A stretch of DNA of 56,373 bases from Arenicellales bacterium (GTDB lineage: Bacteria > Pseudomonadota > Gammaproteobacteria > Arenicellales > JAANXG01). The stretch lies in assembly GCA_030066885.1 (NCBI GenBank), contig JASJAT010000048.1, positions 1 to 56,373 on the forward strand. The letters are read 5' to 3'. The notes below the pieces were generated by a model. The model was not told the DNA's origin and ran no database searches. It saw only the letters and a list, made by a program, of their open reading frames with translations. This document shows, piece by piece, positions 33,513 to 42,521 of the stretch. How positions within the stretch are numbered: the first letter of the stretch is position 1; each line of letters starts with the position of its first letter. A program made the translations under genes and the position numbers.

Positions 33513-34391
33513 ATGTTTCAAGGCAGTATGGTTGCGCTAGTCACCCCCATGCGGGAGGACGGCCCGGTCGACTACGAAGCCCTGCAGCGCCTGGTCGATT
33601 TCCACGTCGATAACAATACAAATGCAATTATTTCGGTCGGCACTACCGGGGAATCGGCTACGTTAGACCCGGATGAACACTGTCAGGTGATCGAGCGCAC
33701 AATACAGTTCGTCAACGGGCGCATTCCGGTGATAGCGGGGACGGGGGCTAACTCAACCGCAGAAGCGATCTATTTCACCCGCCGTGCACACGAGATGGGC
33801 GCAGATGCCTGTCTGTTGGTTACACCGTATTACAACAAACCAACGCAAGAAGGTTTATACCAGCATTTCAAAGCGATAGCCGAAGCAGTTCCGATTAACC
33901 AGATTCTATATAACGTACCCGGCCGTACAGCCTGTGATATGTTGACGCCGGTGGTAAACCGTTTGGCGGAGATCGAAAATATTATCGGTATTAAAGATGC
34001 CAGTGCTGACATCACCCGAGCCGACGAGCTTGTTCAAGCTTGTAGTGACCGCATGTCGGTGATTGTTTCGGGTGAAGACGGCAACGCTTTGGAGCATATG
34101 CGTCGGGGCGGGAAGGGCGTGATTTCGGTAACCGCAAATGTGGCTCCCAAACAAATGAGCGAGATGTGTTCGGCTGCGCTCAGTGGAGATTTTGGAACAG
34201 CCGGCGAGTTGAATGACGCACTGGCGGATTTGCATAAAGCGCTGTTCTTTGAATCCAACCCGATCCCGGTAAAGTGGGCGGTTCAGCAATTGGGGTTGAT
34301 CGGCGGACATATTCGATTACCATTAACGCCGCTTTCCAGCCAGTATCACGACCAAGTAAGGGCGGCAATGGTCAAAGCAGGTGTCCTGTAA
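33513..34391 (+). CDS. dapA: 4-hydroxy-tetrahydrodipicolinate synthase
   Basis: 292 residues, the usual length. It condenses pyruvate with aspartate semialdehyde in lysine and peptidoglycan precursor synthesis. Family motifs are MVALVTPM at the start, VGTTGESATL, YYNKPTQEGLYQHF, LYNVPGRT with the catalytic tyrosine, and IGIKDAS with the Schiff-base lysine. It is cytoplasmic and upstream of purC; the 108-base gap before purC contains a hairpin. Confidence 0.96.
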   Translation: MFQGSMVALVTPMREDGPVDYEALQRLVDFHVDNNTNAIISVGTTGESATLDPDEHCQVIERTIQFVNGRIPVIAGTGANSTAEAIYFTRRAHEMGADACLLVTPYYNKPTQEGLYQHFKAIAEAVPINQILYNVPGRTACDMLTPVVNRLAEIENIIGIKDASADITRADELVQACSDRMSVIVSGEDGNALEHMRRGGKGVISVTANVAPKQMSEMCSAALSGDFGTAGELNDALADLHKALFFESNPIPVKWAVQQLGLIGGHIRLPLTPLSSQYHDQVRAAMVKAGVL

Positions 34392-34457
34392 CCGCCGTGA
34401 GCTCGGCTATCTGGTCGCTATCGGTTCGATCTCATTTGATTGTTTTGTGACTAACAG

Positions 34458-34479
34458 ACAGTGCTGAAATGGGCACTGT
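34458..34479 (+). promoter_or_regulatory. Hairpin before purC
   Basis: ACAGTGC (34458-34464) pairs perfectly with GCACTGT (34473-34479) around an 8-base loop, 11 bases before the AGGATAACGT ribosome region of purC. No T-run follows, so it is not an intrinsic terminator. It may be an operator or a leader stem; no known PurR sequence is seen. Confidence 0.4.
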
Positions 34480-34499
34480 ATATCTTAGTAGGATAACGT

Positions 34500-35213
34500 A
34501 TGCAACGTGGTGAACATCTATATGCAGGTAAAGCTAAATCCGTATATCTAACGGATTCGCCAAACCTTTTGATCATGCATTTTCGTAACGACACGTCGGC
34601 TTTCGACGGTGAAAAAGTCGCTCAACTAGATCGAAAGGGGATGGTTAACAATAAATTCAGTGCATTCATCATGCAAAAGCTGGAAGCACAGGGAATCAAA
34701 ACCCATTTTGAGAAACTGCTTACAGATGATGAATCTGTAGTCAAAAAGCTGGATATGATACCGGTCGAATGTGTGGTCAGAAACATCGCTACCGGATCAT
34801 TGTGCAAACGGCTTGGTGTCGAGGATGGAATCGATTTAGAGCCACCTGTGTTTGAGTTTTTTCTTAAAGACGATGCGCGACATGACCCCATGGTCAACGA
34901 GTATCACATTAGAGCGTTTGGCTGGGCTACCGATCAAGAAGTAGAGTTCATGAAGGCAACGACCTTTAAAGTCAACGATGTTTTGTGGCAGTTGTTCAAG
35001 GAACACGACATGCTTCTGGTGGATTTTAAACTGGAGTACGGGCGTTACGATGGGGAGCTACTACTGGGTGACGAGTTTACCCCTGATGGTTGCAGAATCT
35101 GGGATGTGGCCACACGAGAAAAGTTGGATAAGGACCGGTTTAGAAGAAATTTGGGTGGTGTAGTAGAAGCATATGAAGAGGTGGCACATCGTATTGGTGT
35201 GCCGCTCGACTGA
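34500..35213 (+). CDS. purC: SAICAR synthetase
   Basis: 237 residues, the usual bacterial length. It joins aspartate to CAIR in purine synthesis. Motifs: [10 protein letters not shown] at the start, [27 protein letters not shown], and LVDFKLEYG...[15 protein letters not shown]. It starts after an AGGATA ribosome site and lies 23 bases before purL, another purine gene, probably in one operon. Confidence 0.97.
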   Translation: MQRGEHLYAGKAKSVYLTDSPNLLIMHFRNDTSAFDGEKVAQLDRKGMVNNKFSAFIMQKLEAQGIKTHFEKLLTDDESVVKKLDMIPVECVVRNIATGSLCKRLGVEDGIDLEPPVFEFFLKDDARHDPMVNEYHIRAFGWATDQEVEFMKATTFKVNDVLWQLFKEHDMLLVDFKLEYGRYDGELLLGDEFTPDGCRIWDVATREKLDKDRFRRNLGGVVEAYEEVAHRIGVPLD

Positions 35214-35236
35214 ACTAGCCTTACAGAAACTCCACA

Positions 35237-38200
35237 ATGCTGCAACTGCGCGGCAATATCGCTCACTCCGGGTTCCGCTTGCGCAAGTTAGTCGCGGAAT
35301 TCCGTTCACAACTACCAGCGCTGCAATCGATCAGCACCGAGTATTGGCATTTCGTCGATTTGGAAGGGGAGCTCGACCCGACGCAACAAACCGTACTAGA
35401 GCAACTACTCCACTATGGACCGAATACGCCGCCCGGTGAGACTAATGGTGAGCTGTTTATCGTTGTACCGAGAGTCGGGACTATATCGCCCTGGTCTACA
35501 AAGGCGACCGATATTGCCCATCACTGCGGGCTCGACAAAATAAGGCGAATCGAACGGGGCGTAGCCTGGTTTATCAGTACTCAACAAAACTCAGCCCTGA
35601 CCCAAGCGGAATGCGCGCAAATTGTTCAACAAATTCATGACCCGATGACGGAATCGGTGTTGCGGGGTTTTGCTTCGGTGCAGAGCATATTCCAGGTTTT
35701 CGAACCGCAGCCCTTGCGTATCGTAAATATCTTGGAACAAGGAAAAGACGCCTTGATCGACGCCAACCAAGCTTGGGGAATGGCACTTTCGCTGGACGAG
35801 GTCGAATATCTGGTTGAACAGTTTAAGGCATTGGACCGCAATCCCACTGATGTTGAACTGATGATGTTTGCGCAGGTTAATTCAGAACATTGCCGCCATA
35901 AGATCTTCAACGCGGATTGGATTATTGACAAAGAACCGCGTCGGGAAACGCTATTCGGCATGATTCGTGAAACCCACAAGCTCAACAAGGTTGGAACTCT
36001 GGTAGCTTACAATGACAACGCCGCGGTACTTGAAGGATCGATTGCCGACCGCCTTTTCCCCAATCCGAATAGTAAAGTTTACCAATTCAGTCGCGAACCC
36101 GTTCATATCGTCTGCAAGGTCGAAACCCATAATCATCCAACCGGGATCTCTCCTTTTCCAGGTGCGGCAACCGGCTCGGGAGGTGAGATAAGAGACGAGG
36201 GCTCGACCGGGATAGGTGCTAAACCCAAAGCGGGACTGACTGGGTTTTCTGTATCGAACTTGCGCTTACCCGGTGCCACTCAACCCTGGGAAGGCGAGGC
36301 CCATATACCAAAGCGCATCGCCCCACCGTTGCAAATCATGCTGGAAGGACCTATTGGCGGCGCATCTTTCAACAACGAATTCGGACGTCCGAACATCGCC
36401 GGTTATTTTAGGACCTACGAGCAACCTGTTGACGCTGGGGACGGGAATACGGTCATGAGGGGGTATCATAAACCGATCATGTTGGCTGGGGGGCTTGGCA
36501 ACATTCGCCAGCAACATATCAATAAGAAAGATATCCCCGCCGGGGCCTATATCGTGGTCCTGGGTGGTCCGGCAATGATGATTGGGCTGGGCGGCGGAGC
36601 TGCTTCTAGTATCGCAGCCGGCAGCGGAGATGAAGCTCTGGATTTTAGCTCTGTACAACGGGGCAATGCGGAAATGCAACGTCGCTGTCAAGAGGTCATC
36701 GACCGCTGTACGGAACTGGGTGATGCCAATCCCATATTGTCGATCCACGACATTGGGGCTGGCGGATTGTCCAACGCACTACCCGAACTTATCCATGCAT
36801 CGCAAAAAGGGGCTCGTTTTCAACTTCGCGATGTTTTGAACGATGATCCGGGTATGACACCGATGCAGATCTGGTGTAACGAATCGCAAGAGCGCTATGC
36901 ATTGGCTGTCGGAGAGGACCATTTGGGGGAATTTATAAATCTATGTCGACGTGAGCGCTGTTTATACTGTGTAGTGGGACGCGTGTCGGAAGACGAGCTG
37001 TTGTTGCTGGAAGACCGGTACTTCCAAGGTCATGGTGAACCTTTTGAAACGCCGGTACACATGCCGCTATCGACGTTGTTCGGCAATACCCCCACCATGA
37101 CGCGTAACGTAGCGATACAGAGTTCGCATATCTCTGGTGCAAAGTTTCCCGAGGTCGACTTGGTGAAAGCGCTCGATCGTGTCCTGCATCTACCGGCGGT
37201 TGCTGACAAAACGTTTTTAATCACGATCGGAGATCGCAGTGTTGGCGGGCTGGTATGTCGGGACCAAATGGTGGGGCCTTGGCAGGTACCGGTTGCCGAT
37301 GTAGCGGTGACGGCCAGCGGATACAACGCCTACACCGGTGAAGCTATGGCTATTGGCGAACGTACGCCGTTGGCAGTTGTTGACGCACCGGCCAGTGGTC
37401 GAATGGCGGTAGCCGAAGCGTTACTCAATATCGCCGCGGCGGACATCCAGTCTCTGTCGGAGGTAAAGTTGTCGGCCAATTGGATGGCGGCCGCCGGGCA
37501 TCCTGGTGAAGACGCTGCCTTGTTCGACACCGTGCGCAGCGTTGCCCAGGACCTTTGTCCGCAACTCGGTATCTCGATTCCTGTGGGCAAAGATTCAATG
37601 TCTATGAAAACAGTGTGGCAAGGCGAGGAGGGTGAGAGCCTCGTTGTTGCACCATTGTCTCTGATCGTCAGCGCGTTCGCCCCTGTCGTCGATGTTCGCA
37701 ACACATTGACTCCGCAACTATCCCCTGATTTATCCGATGAACTGTGGCTAGTCGATCTCGGGCAAGGCCAGAACCGCTTGGGTGGCTCAGCTCTGGCTCA
37801 GGTTTTCGGGCAAACGGGTGAAGTTGTTCCGGATGTGGATGACGTACGCTCGTTAAAGCATGGCTTTCTTGCAATACAACAGATGCTAAAGAATGGATGG
37901 ATCAAATCGTATCATGATAGATCCGATGGTGGCTTGATCGTTACCTTGCTCGAAATGTCATTTGCAAGCCGGGTTGGCCTGAATATCGATCTGTCCGGTT
38001 TGCCGGGGACAGATCCACTGTCTACGTTGTTTAGCGAGGAGCTCGGTGCTGTGCTGCAAGTAGATTCAGCCTACACCGACCGCGTTGTCAGCATACTGAA
38101 GTCCCATGGCCTGGACCAGCTGACCCATCCTGTGGCGACGCTACGTGAAGATCATCGTATTCGGATCAACGCTGAAGACAAAGTTTATTTGGACGAGTTT

Positions 38201-39145
38201 AGACCGAATTTGCACAGGGCTTGGTCTGAAACCACCTGGCGCATGCAAGCTTTGCGCGACAACGAGCAATGTGCCAATGACGAATATGATCGCCTGTTAG
38301 ACACAAATGACTCTGGTTTGCATGTTGCACTCAGCTACGATCTGGCTCATGCGGAACCGCCGGTATTGGCTTCTACCAAACCGAGAGTAGCCGTGCTGCG
38401 GGAACAAGGCGTCAATGGTCACCTTGAAATGGCTGCCGCATTCGATCGTGCAGGTTTCGTCGCGGTGGATGTGCCTATGACTGACCTTCTAACAGGTGCA
38501 GCTCATCTGGCGGACTTTCAGGGTCTGGCGGTGTGTGGCGGATTTTCGTTCGGTGATGTCCTGGGCGCGGGAGGCGGATGGGCGAAGTCGGTTCTGTTCA
38601 ACAGCAAAATCCGCGAAGAATTCGCGCGGTTCTTTGCCCGGAATGAGACGTTTACGTTGGGTGTTTGTAACGGTTGTCAGATGTTGTCGGAGCTGAAACA
38701 ACTCATTCCGGGAGCGGAGCATTGGCCAAGATTCGTGAAAAATCGCTCTGAACAATTTGAAGCACGGTACGTGATGGTTGAGATTGGTCGAAGCCCATCT
38801 GTTCTATTATCTGACATGCAGGGATCCCGGCTGCCCGTGGTAGTCTCGCACGGTGAAGGCCGGGTCGAGATGGAGAGTGAAGCGCAATTGGAAAAACTCG
38901 ACCATCTCGTCGCGATGAGGTTTGTGGACAATCAAGGTGAAGTGACGCAGATTTATCCATATAACCCAAACGGGTCACCCCACGGCATTACTGGGCTTAC
39001 CAACACCGATGGTCGTGTGACCATAATGATGCCCCACCCGGAACGTGTGTTTCGAACAGTACAATGCTCCTGGGCTCCTAAGGATTGGGGAGAAGATAGT
39101 GGATGGATAAGCCTGTTCCGCAGAGCAAGAGTCTTTGTCGATTAA
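35237..39145 (+). CDS. purL: Phosphoribosylformylglycinamidine synthase, large single-chain form
   Basis: 1302 residues, matching the long proteobacterial PurL (about 1295). In order: an N-terminal PurS-like domain (about 1-150), a linker, two AIR-synthase-type halves (e.g. VKVETHNHPTGISPFPGAATGSGGEIRDE; SIPVGKDSMSMK), and a glutaminase domain at about 1045-1302. The glutaminase nucleophile is in LGVCNGCQML, and the catalytic His/Glu are in MMPHPERV. It makes FGAM from FGAR, glutamine and ATP. Confidence 0.98.
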   Translation: MLQLRGNIAHSGFRLRKLVAEFRSQLPALQSISTEYWHFVDLEGELDPTQQTVLEQLLHYGPNTPPGETNGELFIVVPRVGTISPWSTKATDIAHHCGLDKIRRIERGVAWFISTQQNSALTQAECAQIVQQIHDPMTESVLRGFASVQSIFQVFEPQPLRIVNILEQGKDALIDANQAWGMALSLDEVEYLVEQFKALDRNPTDVELMMFAQVNSEHCRHKIFNADWIIDKEPRRETLFGMIRETHKLNKVGTLVAYNDNAAVLEGSIADRLFPNPNSKVYQFSREPVHIVCKVETHNHPTGISPFPGAATGSGGEIRDEGSTGIGAKPKAGLTGFSVSNLRLPGATQPWEGEAHIPKRIAPPLQIMLEGPIGGASFNNEFGRPNIAGYFRTYEQPVDAGDGNTVMRGYHKPIMLAGGLGNIRQQHINKKDIPAGAYIVVLGGPAMMIGLGGGAASSIAAGSGDEALDFSSVQRGNAEMQRRCQEVIDRCTELGDANPILSIHDIGAGGLSNALPELIHASQKGARFQLRDVLNDDPGMTPMQIWCNESQERYALAVGEDHLGEFINLCRRERCLYCVVGRVSEDELLLLEDRYFQGHGEPFETPVHMPLSTLFGNTPTMTRNVAIQSSHISGAKFPEVDLVKALDRVLHLPAVADKTFLITIGDRSVGGLVCRDQMVGPWQVPVADVAVTASGYNAYTGEAMAIGERTPLAVVDAPASGRMAVAEALLNIAAADIQSLSEVKLSANWMAAAGHPGEDAALFDTVRSVAQDLCPQLGISIPVGKDSMSMKTVWQGEEGESLVVAPLSLIVSAFAPVVDVRNTLTPQLSPDLSDELWLVDLGQGQNRLGGSALAQVFGQTGEVVPDVDDVRSLKHGFLAIQQMLKNGWIKSYHDRSDGGLIVTLLEMSFASRVGLNIDLSGLPGTDPLSTLFSEELGAVLQVDSAYTDRVVSILKSHGLDQLTHPVATLREDHRIRINAEDKVYLDEFRPNLHRAWSETTWRMQALRDNEQCANDEYDRLLDTNDSGLHVALSYDLAHAEPPVLASTKPRVAVLREQGVNGHLEMAAAFDRAGFVAVDVPMTDLLTGAAHLADFQGLAVCGGFSFGDVLGAGGGWAKSVLFNSKIREEFARFFARNETFTLGVCNGCQMLSELKQLIPGAEHWPRFVKNRSEQFEARYVMVEIGRSPSVLLSDMQGSRLPVVVSHGEGRVEMESEAQLEKLDHLVAMRFVDNQGEVTQIYPYNPNGSPHGITGLTNTDGRVTIMMPHPERVFRTVQCSWAPKDWGEDSGWISLFRRARVFVD

Positions 39146-39200
39146 ACCAATGGCGGCATCTACTACGGTTTAAAGTATACTTCCCTAAATAAAAGTTGCC

Positions 39201-39623
39201 ATGACCCGCCCCGTAAAAAAATTTACATGGACCAATTATATTATTCGCCTGGGCGCGGCAGTTGTACTCGTTTTCGCAACTTACAATCCTTCGGGGTGGT
39301 CATACTATCATTGGGTATCTCAATCTGAAGGCTTTGATGTTTATATCGCGTTGGGAGGTGTTGTTTTGCTGATCGGCTGGGCTATTTTCCTGCGTGCAAC
39401 CACACGGTCTCTCGGTGCTTTCGGCACTCTGCTTGCCATCCTGTTTTTTGGTTTGTTGATTTGGGCCGTGATAGATTTATTTGATATTCCAAGCGACGAC
39501 CTGAATCTACTAATCTACCTTTTCCTCATTGGTTTAGCGGGAGTATTGTCAGCGGGGATTTCATGGTCACATATCAGGAGGCGTATGACCGGCCAGCTGG
39601 ATGTCGACGAGGCGGACGTTTAA
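39201..39623 (+). CDS. DUF6524-like membrane protein
   Basis: 140 residues with four predicted membrane helices (about 12-28, 45-65, 72-93, 98-120). It begins with [32 protein letters not shown], a stretch I associate with the uncharacterised DUF6524 family of proteobacteria, and it ends in a short basic then acidic tail. It is five bases before thyA and may be cotranscribed with it. The function is unknown. Confidence 0.75.
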   Translation: MTRPVKKFTWTNYIIRLGAAVVLVFATYNPSGWSYYHWVSQSEGFDVYIALGGVVLLIGWAIFLRATTRSLGAFGTLLAILFFGLLIWAVIDLFDIPSDDLNLLIYLFLIGLAGVLSAGISWSHIRRRMTGQLDVDEADV

Positions 39624-39628
39624 AACCC

Positions 39629-40423
39629 ATGCAGCAATATCTTGGATTAATCGAGCACGTACTTTCGCATGGAACTCGCAAACTCGACAGGACCGGGACC
39701 GGGACCATTAGTGTTTTCGGTTACCAGATGCGCTTTGATCTAGGCCATGGTTTCCCCTTACTCACGACCAAGAGATTACACCTCAAGTCCATAGTTCATG
39801 AGCTATTGTGGTTTCTTAAGGGTGATACGAACGTCCGCTATCTGCAGGACCACGGTGTGAGTATTTGGGACGACTGGGCGGATGAGGGAGGGAACCTCGG
39901 TCCTGTATACGGTTTCCAGTGGCGGTCGTGGCCGACGCCGGATGGGCGGAAAATAGACCAGATCTCCAACGCGATCGAGCAGATAAAGGTCAACCCTGAC
40001 TCTCGGCGCATCATTGTCAGCGCTTGGAATGTGGCAGATGTCGGGAGCATGGCATTGCCGCCATGTCACGCGTTGTTCCAGTTTTACGTCGCAGAGGAGA
40101 GACTGTCTTGCCAGTTGTACCAACGCAGTGCAGACATTTTCTTAGGTGTACCATTTAATATCGCGTCGTATGCCCTGTTGACAATGATGGTGGCAAAAGT
40201 CACTCATCTGCAACCCGGAGAGTTTATCCACACACTCGGTGATGCACATTTGTACTCTAATCACATAGATCAGGCTAAACAGCAACTATCCCGTAAACCG
40301 TATCCATTGCCGACGATGAAGTTAAGCCCCGATGTGGAGGATATCTTCTCTTTTGGATTTGACGATTTTGAACTGGTTGATTATCAATCCCACGCCCATA
40401 TCGCTGCGCCGATAGCTGTATGA
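39629..40423 (+). CDS. thyA: Thymidylate synthase
   Basis: 264 residues from ATG 39629, exactly the Escherichia coli length; a longer frame upstream overlaps the membrane protein gene. Motifs: [42 protein letters not shown], the nucleophile in [12 protein letters not shown], and [21 protein letters not shown]. It methylates dUMP with methylenetetrahydrofolate and yields dihydrofolate, which FolA, encoded next, reduces. Confidence 0.98.
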   Translation: MQQYLGLIEHVLSHGTRKLDRTGTGTISVFGYQMRFDLGHGFPLLTTKRLHLKSIVHELLWFLKGDTNVRYLQDHGVSIWDDWADEGGNLGPVYGFQWRSWPTPDGRKIDQISNAIEQIKVNPDSRRIIVSAWNVADVGSMALPPCHALFQFYVAEERLSCQLYQRSADIFLGVPFNIASYALLTMMVAKVTHLQPGEFIHTLGDAHLYSNHIDQAKQQLSRKPYPLPTMKLSPDVEDIFSFGFDDFELVDYQSHAHIAAPIAV

Positions 40424-40519
40424 ATAACCTGTCTTGGCTATCCGAAGACTTGTAGCAACTTAGTACTTAGTGAATCCCTGAAGGAGTTTAACGCACGTGT
40501 TGCATGAAGGTGTTAAGTA

Positions 40520-41014
40520 ATGTCGGAACCGAGGCTATCCATTATTGTTGCTATGGATCTAAACGGTTTGATCGGAAAGGACAACCAATTACCTTGGTAT
40601 CTGCCGGCAGACCTTAAGCATTTTAAACAGATTACGATGGGCAAACCTGTCATCATGGGACGTAAAACTTTTGAGTCTATAGGTAAGCCTTTGCCAGGCA
40701 GGGTCAATATCGTGCTCACCCGTAGGACGATGGCTCAAAACGCTGGGTGTATCGTTGTTAATTCTCTAGACGCTGCTATCAAAGCCGCGGGGCCGGTAAG
40801 CGAAGTCATGATAATCGGTGGCGCTGCTTTGTATGGCGAAGCATTGCCACGGGCAGACCGAATCTATCTCACTCAAGTCCAGGCGGAACTAGAAGGCGAT
40901 ACGTGGTTCCCCTCTCTCGACGAGTCGGACTGGGTGGTTATGCAGCAAGCCGAGCAAAACGCGGACGAGAACAACCCCTACGGCTATGTATTTAAGACGT
41001 TGGATCGCATATAA
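40520..41014 (+). CDS. folA: Dihydrofolate reductase
   Basis: 164 residues. Motifs: IVAMDLNGLIGKDNQLPWYLPADLKHFK with the catalytic Asp in PADLK, VIMGRKTFESIGKPLPGRVNIVLTR, and IIGGAALYGEALPRADRIYLT. It regenerates tetrahydrofolate for ThyA. It follows thyA after about 95 bases, a common pairing in gammaproteobacteria. Confidence 0.97.
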   Translation: MSEPRLSIIVAMDLNGLIGKDNQLPWYLPADLKHFKQITMGKPVIMGRKTFESIGKPLPGRVNIVLTRRTMAQNAGCIVVNSLDAAIKAAGPVSEVMIIGGAALYGEALPRADRIYLTQVQAELEGDTWFPSLDESDWVVMQQAEQNADENNPYGYVFKTLDRI

Positions 41015-41026
41015 GTTGTTAACTAC

Positions 41027-42061
41027 ATGTATTTAAAAGTCGCCGTTCGCTATCTTTTAATCGGCGTGGTTTTTACCTGTGTCAGCAGAGCGGCAGACGT
41101 AAGCCACGGCCCCACTGCCACTGTGAGCTCTTTGAAGGTCGCCTTTATCGCAGACACCGGAACCGGCCAAGACTTCCGTAAAGTTTTACAGCTGATTAAG
41201 AACCAGCAAACAGATATGGTTATGCATCAGGGCGATCTTGGTTATAGCGGTTCACATACTACACGTTTCATGAACGCCGTAAACGAAGTCCTCGGATCGA
41301 ACTTCCCCTATTTTGCGTCTAGAGGAAATCACGATCTGGATTGGGAGCAAAGTTACCAACCGATCCTAAAGCAGCGCGCCGAGGCCATCGGTGTTGAGTG
41401 TACTGGTAATTATGGTCAGAACTCGGCTTGCACATACCAAGGTCTTTTCTTCATCCTGTCAGCTGGGGGAGAAACCCAAGCACAGTCAGAAAACGCGCAA
41501 TACATTAGGGAACAGCTCGCAGCTGATAACTCAATCTGGCGCGTCTGTTCCTGGCACAGAAACCAGAAAACCCTGCAAATAGAACGTAAATCTAGCGAAG
41601 TCGGGTGGGGTCTGTATGAAGCATGCCGAGAAGGCGGAGCAATAATTGCTACAGGCCATGGGCATTCCTATGCACGCACCCGGACATTGAAAGGAATGAA
41701 GGATCTCAGCATAGACCCTGATTGCGATACACCTGAGGGAAACAAGCTTTGCGTCACGCGCAGAGATGATGCCCGCGGCAAGCCTGGCTCGACGTTTGCT
41801 TTTATATCCGGTTTAGGTGGCAAAAGCCGCCGCAGTCAAGTCAGATGCACCCCCACTATTTTCCCTTTTGGTCAGGGACGCGGTTGCAGGGGGATCTGGG
41901 CGAGCATCTATTCGACAAAACAAAACGCCGAATACGGTGCCCTGTTCATCACATTCAATGTTGACGGTGATCCTACCAAGGCAGTTGGTGAATTCATCAA
42001 TATCCATGGCGAAGTGATCGATTCGTTCACCATCACAGCCACACGCACGGGTAAGGTTTGA
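41027..42061 (+). CDS. Exported metallophosphatase
   Basis: 344 residues. A signal peptide (about 1-22, ending VSRA) precedes a calcineurin-like phosphoesterase domain. The metal ligands are in FIADTGTG, HQGDLGYSG, SRGNHDLDW, CSWHRN and TGHGHSYART, the order expected for the purple acid/calcineurin fold. Several cysteines (e.g. DPDCDTPEGNKLCVT) may form disulphides. The substrate is unknown. It starts 13 bases after folA but is probably functionally separate. Confidence 0.85.
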   Translation: MYLKVAVRYLLIGVVFTCVSRAADVSHGPTATVSSLKVAFIADTGTGQDFRKVLQLIKNQQTDMVMHQGDLGYSGSHTTRFMNAVNEVLGSNFPYFASRGNHDLDWEQSYQPILKQRAEAIGVECTGNYGQNSACTYQGLFFILSAGGETQAQSENAQYIREQLAADNSIWRVCSWHRNQKTLQIERKSSEVGWGLYEACREGGAIIATGHGHSYARTRTLKGMKDLSIDPDCDTPEGNKLCVTRRDDARGKPGSTFAFISGLGGKSRRSQVRCTPTIFPFGQGRGCRGIWASIYSTKQNAEYGALFITFNVDGDPTKAVGEFINIHGEVIDSFTITATRTGKV

Positions 42062-42158
42062 TAAACCGAAGACGCAGAGCCCGCCAAGAAAAAAAGCAAT
42101 ATCCCTCCTATCAATCTCTTTGCGATCTTGGCGTCTTGGCGAGAGTTTTTCTTTTTGA
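42061..42158. repeat. Interspersed repeat (GGCGTCTTGGCG element), copy 2
   Basis: Right end 42121-42151 is identical over 31 bases to 29669-29699, and left end AAGACGCAGAG (42069-42079) is also shared. It is about 98 bases against 149 in copy 1, with a different middle. It directly follows the metallophosphatase stop and lies between convergent genes, where it might also serve as a terminator. Confidence 0.75.
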
Positions 42159-42185
42159 AGTAAACAGGGTCAAGCTATATGTAAC

Positions 42186-42521
42186 TCACCTCGATGTGTT
42201 AGGAGATTCTCGATCGAGTTTTTTCAAAAAAGCCAAGATTTCTCGCTCGGTTTGCTTATCTCCCTTGTCGATGGCAATCGGCAGCCCCGCCTCAAATACA
42301 CTTCTGGACTCTTCGTCTTTGCCGACCTTGAATAGCGCCTTCCCCAATAGTTTGTAAGCTGCCGAGTATTTTGCGTCATGCTTAATACAAGCCTCCAAGT
42401 GAGGTATCGCCTGGGCATAATTCTTTTCATTGAAATGGGCACTACCCAAACCAAACCGCAACATGGCATCGTCACGCCCATTGGCAAGCATTCTTTCCAG
42501 ATTATCCTTAAGAGAGTCCAT
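42186..42521 (-). CDS. Small TPR protein
   Basis: 111 residues from ATG 42521 (a longer frame overlaps the ABC transporter gene). It has about two and a half tetratricopeptide repeats: MLRFGLGSAHFNEKNYAQAIPHLEACIKHDAKYSAAYKLLGKALFKVG. Small TPR proteins of this type are scaffolds. It overlaps the end of the Atm1-type exporter gene by 14 bases, so the two are cotranscribed. The specific role is unknown. Confidence 0.82.
   Translation of the reverse strand: MDSLKDNLERMLANGRDDAMLRFGLGSAHFNEKNYAQAIPHLEACIKHDAKYSAAYKLLGKALFKVGKDEESRSVFEAGLPIAIDKGDKQTEREILAFLKKLDRESPNTSR

Noticed and set aside
39160-39185. TTTAAAGTATACTT before the DUF6524-like gene, resembling both the TTTAAAG arrays and the AAGTATACT arms at 12 kb
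   Set aside because: Too short and imperfect to count as a copy of either element.
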